A DNA stretch of 64,000 nucleotides from NCBI GenBank assembly GCA_007922305.1, contig ML677335.1:35699545-35763544 (forward strand), given 5' to 3'. The DNA is from Dermatemys mawii (lineage: Eukaryota; Chordata; Testudines; Dermatemydidae). Below, piece by piece: positions 55,595-64,000 of the stretch. Position 1 is the stretch's first letter; each line of letters begins with the position of its first letter. The notes beneath the pieces were generated by a model. That model saw only the letters and a list, made by a program, of their open reading frames with translations, did not search any database and had not been told where the DNA came from. A program made the position numbers and the translations under genes.

Positions 55595-55790
55595 TGGGAT
55601 GTGGTGTTCTGTCCCATCTAGTGGCACCAAGACATGAGACAAGGAGAGAGAGATTAATGACTTTGCTCTAGAGCCTTAGCTAACAGGCCGCTGTCTTTTA
55701 GCTCATGCTATAGAGAGGCTCATGTACCAAGCTCCAGTGGTCACAGGTTTGATCCCGCCCACAGACAACCGGGGTCTGTCAGCATTACAC
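55595..55790 (+). repeat. tRNA-derived SINE (A and B boxes visible)
   Basis: Box A-like ttagctcatgctatagagag at 55699-55718 and box B-like ggtttgatccc at 55746-55756 are spaced as in a tRNA gene. A preceding block (tctagtggcaccaagacatg, ctttgctctagagccttagc) and a following ggggtctgtcagcattaca are phrases I know from turtle repeats. The tRNA arms do not pair well enough for a functional tRNA, so a SINE relic is the better call. Confidence 0.6.
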
Positions 55791-56132
55791 ATGCACACAT
55801 ACACACCCCTGTCCCAAATGTTATTCCAGACATTCATTTGTACACTTCAGGCTCTGAGAATGCTAAGAAATAGGACCACCACTGCTAAATGTCACAAATT
55901 GGACTACAAAACAGAGGAAAAGAAAATAGGGAAGAATAGTCTCTCTGTGATAAAGATAATGGACAGATATTACTTGTCAGAGAGCAACCCATTTTATACC
56001 AACCTCTGTGAGGAAGGTAAACAAGATTTCTCCCGACTAGAGATGTGATTGAGAGTGCCTATTGTGTTCCTTGCGCGCGAGCACACACACACACAAAAGA
56101 TATTTTGTAACTCAACACGTCCTTCAGGCTCA

Positions 56133-56363
<231 letters not shown>

Positions 56364-56468
56364 TCATACAGTAGGGGAACAGGGGCTAATCACTAGACTT
56401 CATTGGGAAGTCTTCCCTCCCACAGCAAAAAAAATGTTTTTAAACAAAAATAACTCTTTTCTCCCACC

Positions 56469-56490
56469 TATTTTTTTTTTTTTTTTTTTA
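56469..56490. repeat. Poly(T) run
   Basis: About 21 consecutive T, possibly the poly(A) tail of a retroposed sequence in minus orientation, but no retroposon body is recognisable next to it. Confidence 0.8.
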
Positions 56491-57228
56491 AGATTTCACT
56501 GACTAACCAGATTTCTTTTGAGTAGGGAAGGTGGGGATTTGTTTTCCCATAAAAATCCAAACATTTCTGACAAAACAAATTCCATCACTAAAACTTCAGT
56601 TCTGTCCAATAGCCATTTTCTGTCAATAGATTTAATGGAAAATGTTCAGCCTGCTCTACTATTCACTCTGATTTCTTTCAATTTTTCCATAGACAAAAGA
56701 TTATTTGCAGGCAAAAAACTACTTTTCACCTTTTGTGTGAATCCCCTGCATGTTAACCAGATTCAGCCATTATGGCTAGCATGCCTTGACCATAGGAAAA
56801 CATGGAGAGAACATTTCCCTGGAGTCTCTCTTGAAGGTGCTTTTCCTCCCCACTACTTCTACTACTGCTCCATGGATCTTATGTCCCTACTTATACATCT
56901 TGTACTCCTCAATTCCTCTTTTGCTCACTGCATTTTTCTAGCTCTCACATCTTGTGCTCTGCCTACAGTGGTTATCATTTAATGATCCATATTGGCAGAC
57001 AACCTGAGTAAGTGCTGAAACTAGTATTGTTTTGAATTACAATTCCTTCAGAATCAGGACATCAACTGGATAGTCACAGAGAAGTACCACTATAACCTAC
57101 CAGACAACCAAGAACCAGCAAAACAAACTAGATCCTATAGTATTCAGTAATGATGAGCTTGCTCTCTAGTGATTGGAGGCCATGCAAGAGAGTATTGGGT
57201 GCTCTTGACATCTGATGGCTATCCTCCT

Positions 57229-57312
57229 CAAGGTCTGGGTCCTGCTGCCACTGAAGTCAATGGCAGTTTGGCTGCTGATTTCAACAGAATCAGAATTAGG
57301 CCTTTAGCGTAA
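57229..57312. repeat. Old palindromic repeat relic (tgaagtcaatgg type)
   Basis: Reads gtctgggtcctgctgccact gaagtcaatggcagtttggc tgctgatttcaacagaatca gaattaggcct. It is a decayed palindromic element with arms around the 'caatgg' core. Confidence 0.5.
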
Positions 57313-60300
57313 ATTGCAGAACACCTAGGGTTGACCCCAAGGACCCTGAGTTCAAGTGGCAAGACCGAGACCAAAGTCAGAATATGCTCTAAGGCTTGGT
57401 GTATGCTACAAGATTTTACCAGTAAAACTTGCCTTCTATTGGCACATCCTTGCATGCATTCATTCTCAGGTTTGAGTCCTGCCGGCAAAACCCATTCAAA
57501 CTAAACCACCTCCCCAAACGGCATAAATCCTGTACCAACACCATTTCACCAGTACAATGCCTGTGTGGATGCTGCATTACCTATACCGGTACAAACTGTC
57601 CTCCAGCAAAAGAACCACAAGGCCCTGGCCCCACAGCAGTGACTGCTTTTCTCAAATATTTGAACTCTGCTGCCTAGGGGAAGCTTCCCCACCCTGTAAA
57701 ATCCCCAATATGTTTGGAAATTCCTCTCATTCTGCTTGCCTACCTTTGGTATACTAGTATACAGGTATTATTCCAGATAAAGCTGTAGCTTAAAAAAGCT
57801 CAGTTAAACATCATGTTGCTGCCTGATCCAGGAAAGAATTCCTGGATTTCATCAGCCTGTGAGAGTAGAGGGGCAGTGGAAGCCCAGATGTGGAGCTGCT
57901 ACAGAAATAAAGATGTTTGTTTGGATATTGCAAAGACCAGAAGTACAACAGGGACAATTAGCACTGTCTGGCAAAGAGAGGAACTGCATCAGTCCTACCA
58001 AAAGACAAAGGAGGGGACAACAAAATCTAGTGCTGTCCTCAAGAACTGCCAGTACTATGTGAAGATAGACACCATACTGAGTGGTGACCCTATCACCACC
58101 CCATAAATGACAATGGACACCTAGCAACGTCTGGAAGAAGGCACCACACAACTGCAACATGACAGTCAGCTTGTTTAGGAGGGAGATGTGGCTGCAGAGC
58201 CCACAGAGGGTCAAGAGCCCTTCCACACCCAACTAACCCTGACCCATCTGAACCAAAAGATGGAACCCAGTGAGGAAAGGGAAGGGAACTCCGGTAAATG
58301 AAATATACTGCTGCCCATTTATGCATGCTTTCTTCTCAGGGCCCCAAAACTTCCCCCTTTTGGATCCCTCTTCCCTACCCACTCTGAAAATGGCCTCTGA
58401 ACATCTGAAGGCAGAGATCAAAGGAGCTATTTTATTTGTTTAAGAACATGCACCTTGCACAGCTAGATAAATCTTTGCTGAAAGAACACAATTAGCAATC
58501 AAAAATTATCAAATACCTATTGTTGTAGGGAGAAAAAAACGTAAAATAAAAACAATGCAAACACAGAAATATGCACCAACCAATATCTGAGTATTCAAAT
58601 TAAGTATATGGAAAAGCTTCTCTCACATTATGATGAGAGAGAGCACAGTGCTATCCACACAGGGAAGAAAGCAAACTACACATGGAGGCACAGTTAATCC
58701 CCCCAGATATGCTGTTTTTAAAGATTTTATATGGATGGCTAGACAGCTTACCCACTCCTGGACCCTAGCATCCAGAGCTCACTTCTCTCTAGTTCTGTTT
58801 AAAAGTGGGAGATAAACAGGACTCCAAACAGCCTTGTGGGAACTGTTTGAGCATGAATTAAAAGGGCTGGTTTTACAGCAATTTTCTGTCTAGGGCCAAA
58901 TCATGAAATTGCTCCCAGTCGATTTCTACACAACTACAGTAGGCAAAATGGGCATGATAGGGGCAGCAGGAAAAAAAAATACAACCACATGGATAGAGAC
59001 AAATGATGATGAGTAAAATGAACAAAACACTTCAACACACAGAGAAAATCAGCAGAGAAAAATAGACAGGAAAGAAGGACAAGGGGAGGAAATAAAAATC
59101 CAGATAAGCTTTCCAAAGAAGATAGCAGACAAAAGAAATAGGGATCCATGCACAGAGCGAGAACATCATTTTATTGTGACTTTAGACAGCCCTGAACTGA
59201 AGAGGCAGTGCACAAATTTGCACCCGCCCAGGATTAACCTCAGGAAGCACTGTGACAAACGCTCACCCCTCTAGTGCTAACTCTCTTTTGCTCCAAGGAG
59301 CAATAATCTACTGACGTCCCACACCAGTAGCAGATTACAACACACTTCATGCCTGCTTAGCTGCACTTGCCACCTATGCATGCAAATCCAAGATCTGGGT
59401 AGCCTGTTCAAGGATTTGAGGAAAGTTCTTACTCCCCTGATTCCGTTTAGCAGGTATGTAGTGTGAGTCACAATCTAGTGAATGACAAAAAGATGCCTTA
59501 AGAGATCAGAAAAACAAACAATACCGTTTTTTAAACATAGATGTGACTTGGAGATGGATAAACGGCTTTGGACAAGGGCAGGATAAGGATCCAAACTTTT
59601 TTCAGATCTACTCAGTCCTACTTCTAAGTAATTCACACCAAAAAACAACCAGTTCTGTAGTAAATAACTCCATTTAGAAAGCTGAGAAGTTCAGGCTGAA
59701 TTATAGCCACTGGATTTTGAAATGTACTATATTAGTGTGTTTATTACTTTATTTCAGAGAAGGTGCTTTGATGTACGTGGTTTGGGAAAATAAAAATAAT
59801 GAGAAGATTGTTTACACAAGAGGCTTGATGGCGAGTGTAGAGATCCCACCATATTTCAGACAGAGCAATTTTGATTCCTCAAACTGGGAATTTCAACAAC
59901 CCATCTGCAGTGAGTTTCCGTAACTCACATAATAAGACAAAGAGATTGCTTGTCAAAACAGAACACAAACCCCAAGCAGGAAGGGACTGAAGTCCTTTTG
60001 GTGCTGCTGGACTGCTAGACATCACAAGCGCATTGGCTGGTAATCATAAGACTTGGCAGTAAAAGGGAAAATAAAAGTTGAATTTCTCTTTCTTCCCTGA
60101 ATAGGCATTTTTTCAACTTTGCTACCTTGTCCAGATCACTTTATCTTGTTCATCTTACTAAGCTTAATTAATAATGTCAGATGGCAACATATAAACCCAC
60201 AAGGAGCGACTGATAATTTCACAGCAGATGGGGTGCTGTGTTGGATTGTTTTTCACTTCTGGAATCCATGTGGTTTACAAAAGAGACAGATGAAGGATCA

Positions 60301-60640
60301 ATAGGTAAAAAATTCAGAAGATCCTTGATTTTACCATAGGAAAACTCAAAAGTATCGAAATTTAGGCGGTTATCCCCTCTGTAAAATGTGTCAAAGAGCA
60401 CTTGAGCAGCAGTTATTTCTAGGCTGCAGGGCTAAGGTTTGCTTGAGAATTTATTTGATTCTCTCTCTATCCCAGCCTTGCATTCTTATCAGATCACTGA
60501 CTTTTTTAAAGACCCATCTTTTTGCAGATGCTAAAAGGTCCTTTTAAAAACAAAACACATTGACATTGATATTATGCATTTTGATCTTTTTAAAACATTC
60601 CTTGTCTGTTCAGGGTCAAGAGCAACACTGGAGAATCCTA

Positions 60641-60664
60641 AATAAAACAAAATAAAATAAAATA
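60641..60664 (+). repeat. (AAAAT)n short tandem repeat
   Basis: Reads aataaaacaaaataaaataaaataa, a short A-rich pentanucleotide array near the exon at 60743. Confidence 0.8.
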
Positions 60665-60742
60665 AGCACTTGTTAAAATGGGTGTGGAAAGCACATAAAC
60701 GGAGGATCAATTTTTTTGAGTCACCTACAAATACAAACAAAC

Positions 60743-60953
60743 CTGGCTGGTGTAGTGAGCGCCATTAGTGGGCTAGGATCGTTGCTGTTCAGCTTTATCT
60801 CTGGCTCATTATTCAGGCTGGTCCCCTTGAACAGATTACTCAAGCCAGCCACTTTTCCTTTCTTGATGGCTCGTAAGGATTGCCGTTGATATTCATCCCG
60901 GGCCCTGCGTGCTTTGTGGCTCCTTTCCTCATCTGCAGCCTTTGAGCGGCGCA
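60743..60953 (-). CDS. SH2D4B: SH2D4B internal coding exon (linker / basic helical region)
   Basis: The exon encodes a charged, probably helical stretch beginning RRSKAADEERSHKARRARDE and continuing through YQRQSLRAIKKGKVAGLSNL. The same kind of segment (SKAADE..., Arg/Lys-rich) precedes the SH2 domain in the SH2D4A/SH2D4B adaptor family. On the minus strand a pyrimidine tract (tttcttcccccgaccccc) and AG precede base 60953. The exon starts with the last two bases of a Val codon, so an upstream exon must end in phase 1. It ends at 60743 before a GTTTGT donor, leaving two bases (AG) that pair with the first G of the exon at 56292 to give an in-frame Arg. Length is 211 nt. No ATG for the gene lies in the window, so more 5' exons are expected beyond 64000. 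Family membership is seen in the sequence; the B paralogue is inferred mainly from the downstream SH2 exon. Confidence 0.9.
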
Positions 60954-63900
60954 CTGGGGGTCGGGGGAAGAAAGTCATTTGTGTTTTAGAAATCTATACG
61001 TGGCTTTTTATCCTTTTCTTTATAGAACAATTATCTACATTCATTCCTCTCTATTACCTGACTTTAAAAATGTTCAGATTCCAACACACAAAATGCCATC
61101 AAAGGACTGAATAATGGTTTGGCTAATGTCCTTTGTGGTTAAGTAAGATAAAGTAAATCAAACTTTTATTTCAGGTCATAAATTCATCACCAGCAGGGCT
61201 GGGCAGGAATTAATGCTCTAAATTCCAACACTGCATAGTATATTAGGCATGTGTCATGGAATCACCAGGCCAATGCTCTAAACTACTCCATATGAAGCCA
61301 ATCAGGACTCTGGGGGGCATGCCTCCTCTCTCTGAGCATATTGTCTCCAGAACAATAACCTTGCACAGCTTTGACCTTTCTGGGTCTGACCTCGGAGCAT
61401 TCAGCATCCCCTTCCATACTGTGCGCTTCCTGCAGCAAGTCCACCCGGGCGGCGCTCCCGGAGAAGCCAGAGAGCCCTGCACCCCAGCTCCACAGTCAGC
61501 AGTGATACTTAGCCAGCATGTAGAACAGAAGGGTTTATTAGTTGATAAGAACAGAGCATAGAACAGAGCTTGCTATCATAGAAATCAGTGACTTTCAGCC
61601 AAGTCCATCTTGAGAACTCCTGGGCCAGAGTGGGCTGGACTCCCACTCTTGCAGTCCCCCCAAATAGCCTGCCAAGCTACCACCAATCCAACCTCTGACA
61701 CCCCCCTGTTGTTCCTCCTCCTTCTCTTTGTCCCGCTTCCCTGGGAAAAGGTGTGACCTGGTCACACCTCCCTCCTGGGTCTCAGGTTACATACATGCGG
61801 AGGGATGGGCAGCATCACCTGCTCCGAGGGCCTCAGCAAAAATCACACATCCAATTGGTGGTGTAGTGGGATAGTCCCATAAAGCAGAAGCTATTTTTAG
61901 TGTGAGGTTAAATTAGTTACCTGCCCAAGATGAGAATGTTTCCAAAAATTATGAGAGCCTAGAAATAAAAGGGTATAATGGAAATGGTTCTGTTACCTTA
62001 ACAAGAGAGAACATTAACTGTGTCCACTATAAGTCTAAATATTTTTATTCTTATCACACCTCTCTCTCATAGTACTTTTCAGTGAGTGGTAGCCCTATTG
62101 TCTGCAATATGTTATTTACTTACTCTTAAGAAAAAGTGTTCCCCCATCAAAGAATAGAGGAGCAATATCCTTTCTGCCGATGCAATGCAATGCACATTTG
62201 TTCTAACTCCAAGAGCCCTCTTCTAAGCCAGGATACTCATGGCAGGATTGATAATTGCTACTGGAGGCAATAGCTGGATTCTTTAATATTTGCTTCGCTG
62301 GATGTTAAGGGTTTGTTTTGTACTGGAATAATTTGCCTGCCTAAAGATATTTATGTCTCAAAATATAACATCAAAATGGGACTCGAGGCACTAGGGGAAA
62401 AAAGTGAGTTGATAAATGAACACTCACTGTGCAGTTCTTAGTGCATACAAGATTTTTTAAAAGCAAAGAAGGCTCTGCATGTGTAGTACATAGTTGTGTA
62501 TGCAGCACATACACTACCTCTCTCCCTCCACACGGATACCTGTGACTGGACATGCATGCATGCAGGTATTCCACTAGACAACCACATTTCATGAGGCTGC
62601 TTGCATGCTTCTGGTTTTCACTCTTGAGGTGAAAGAAGCATAAGTATATATTGATTTATGTGAATCATGGAAACACTCAGTGGATCCAGGAAATAATAAA
62701 AGAAAGACCAGACCTTACAAGAAAATCTATAAGCAAATAAGGGACTAAAGAATGTCCATAAACTTTGGAGGCTTAGTAACATCAAAGGCTAAGAGGTGTG
62801 CTGGAGTGGAAGGAAATAAAGAGATTGGATTTAATAAGTGATCCAAGAAAAATTATCCTGTTTCAGTCTGGTGCTTTCATCTATACACTTGGGAGAATTA
62901 CAGTTTGGGTAAATACATTGAGTTAATCTAAAAATTCACCCTGAATTTTCATCTGAGTGGAGTACTGAACTACTGAATACTTTGGAAAACAGAGAAACAG
63001 TTTTCACTGTTCACCCAACAGGTGAAGTGATTCCTATATGTAATTTGAGTGAGGCAACAGTATTACTTGGAAAGCTTTTCTATTTTATCTTTAAGAATAT
63101 GAGGCACAAAACACTCATTGCTCTAAATATGGTCGTCTTTGTAACAATGCCACCAAAAGCAATGAGGATGAGTCTTAAGTGCAATGCTGCATGGTAAGTA
63201 AATAACTTTAGAAAACAGTCATCATTTGTGACAGCTGTATCACAGTCAGAACCAGAGTTCTGAATACAGTAAAGAATCTGGCTTTCTCTAGGACCCACTG
63301 GCATAGATATATTGGACTTTCCTGAATAGCCTGTCTATATCTGAGAAGGGGGAGAATAGCAAGAAAAAAAGCAAAACCATCTACATGCTCCATTTCACTC
63401 AGACATAGACAAGTACTTCAGCAGAGAAGTGGTCAGGTGTCTACAATCCTTTCTTTTGTTAACGCTTGTATTTCAGTAGGAGTCAGTAACCTATACTACA
63501 TTTTCCTGTTCAATATAAAGATATTGTGACACTTACCACCTAGGGAGTTGCCTTGCATATGAAGAGTGGCCTTCTTAGGCAGAATGGCATTGTTTGGAAC
63601 AGTTTAACATTAACATTCACAAACCTTTTTCAGAGTAACTTTGGACTCTGACTGACCGCCCTTCCTCCCTCCTATATTGTATCACATATATACATAGTGA
63701 CACCTGGTCTGACTTCTGCCTTTTGGCGTTTTACAATTGTCTTCACTACAGATTCCTTAACAGAAGTAACAGAAAAACTATTTAACAATACACATGGACT
63801 TGTAGGGCCTCTTACAGAACACTGTCAGTAAGAACAGGGCATCGTTTTCCTTGACTCACTTCTCAGAGTGAGACAGGATATAAGCCTCCCAACAGGGATT

Positions 63901-64000
63901 TTTCAGATCCCTGAAAAAGCAGATGGAGGCTCTGGGTCTTCATAATGGCTGCAGGAGCTGTGCTGTCATGTTGTCCCCAGCTTCCACAGACCTCTCCCTA
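60954..64000 (-). other. SH2D4B intron, continues beyond the window edge
   Basis: Sequence upstream of the exon at 60743-60953. The preceding exon must end in phase 1, and I could not find it before 64000. The stretch contains the LTR-like repeat at 61253-61800. The remainder (61800-64000) is ordinary AT-rich sequence with short spurious frames only. Confidence 0.75.
61253..61800 (+). mobile_element. LTR-like repeat, 3' boundary uncertain
   Basis: Begins TGTCATGGAATCACCAGGCC and runs through aactactccatatgaagcca, atcaggactctggggggcat and gcctcctctc, then the GC-rich cccgggcggcgctcccggag. I recognise the opening as that of a turtle endogenous-retrovirus-type LTR. The end probably lies near the gttacatacatg stretch (about 61785-61797), but no clean duplication was found. 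There are no internal genes. It is antisense to SH2D4B. Confidence 0.55.

Noticed and set aside
55698..55756. Functional tRNA gene
   Set aside because: A and B boxes are present, but acceptor and anticodon stems do not pair convincingly and the flanks are repeat sequence.
56518..56982. 154-codon open frame (+) as a gene
   Set aside because: No domain, no splice or promoter context, and it lies within an SH2D4B intron on the other strand. Its composition looks like translated non-coding DNA.
59717..59923. 68-codon frame as an SH2D4B-associated or separate small gene
   Set aside because: It is on the opposite strand of the gene within an intron, with no family match or splice sites.
61243..61561. 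Coding exon in the GC-rich part near 61.4 kb
   Set aside because: It lies in the LTR-like repeat beginning at 61253, and neither strand matches an SH2D4 family sequence.

Overview
The window is vertebrate nuclear DNA, most likely from a turtle. It is AT-rich and nearly gene-free. It carries CR1-type LINEs, a LINE/SINE tail typical of turtles, MIR-like SINEs, solo LTRs and many short non-autonomous DNA transposons. The turtle assignment comes from recognising repeat families from memory; a crocodilian or other sauropsid is less likely but not excluded. There are no prokaryotic-style operons, CRISPR arrays or phage modules, and I see no sign of contamination.

One protein-coding gene is supported: the 3' half of SH2D4B on the minus strand. 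Four coding exons can be placed with matching splice sites and reading phase: 60743-60953, 56165-56292, 16015-16235 and the terminal exon 12423-12515. Together they encode about 217 C-terminal residues: a basic helical linker segment, then a complete SH2 domain ([16 protein letters not shown]) and a DYISLFE-stop tail. The 5' exons must lie beyond position 64000. The three complete introns are about 4.4 kb, 39.9 kb and 3.5 kb. Sequence below 12423 is 3' UTR and downstream flank.

The rest is intron and flank rich in repeats. Region by region: an LTR end at 1-160; a LINE/SINE tail at about 0.9-1.1 kb; a GC-rich DNA-element relic at 2.5-3.3 kb; a MITE made of three consecutive hairpins at 3.9-4.2 kb; old SINE relics and an AT microsatellite at 7-11 kb; a CR1 3' end at 16.8-17.1 kb; an antisense LINE split by a full solo LTR at 19.7-22.5 kb; a gene-sense CR1 with a decayed reverse transcriptase at 26.1-27.75 kb, abutting a GC-rich element; hAT-type MITEs at 29.4, 46.5 and 48.5 kb; two related solo LTRs at 42.8 and 50.6 kb; a tRNA-derived SINE at 55.6 kb; and an LTR-like repeat at 61.3-61.8 kb. 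Very short, diverged, often palindromic repeats containing variants of 'tcaatgg' are scattered throughout.

I did not find a convincing new biological system. The most useful observations are the SH2D4B gene model with its 40 kb repeat-filled intron, the nested LTR-in-LINE insertion, the compound hairpin MITE, the shared promoter-like block in two LTRs, and the loss of catalytic aspartates in both LINE reverse transcriptases.
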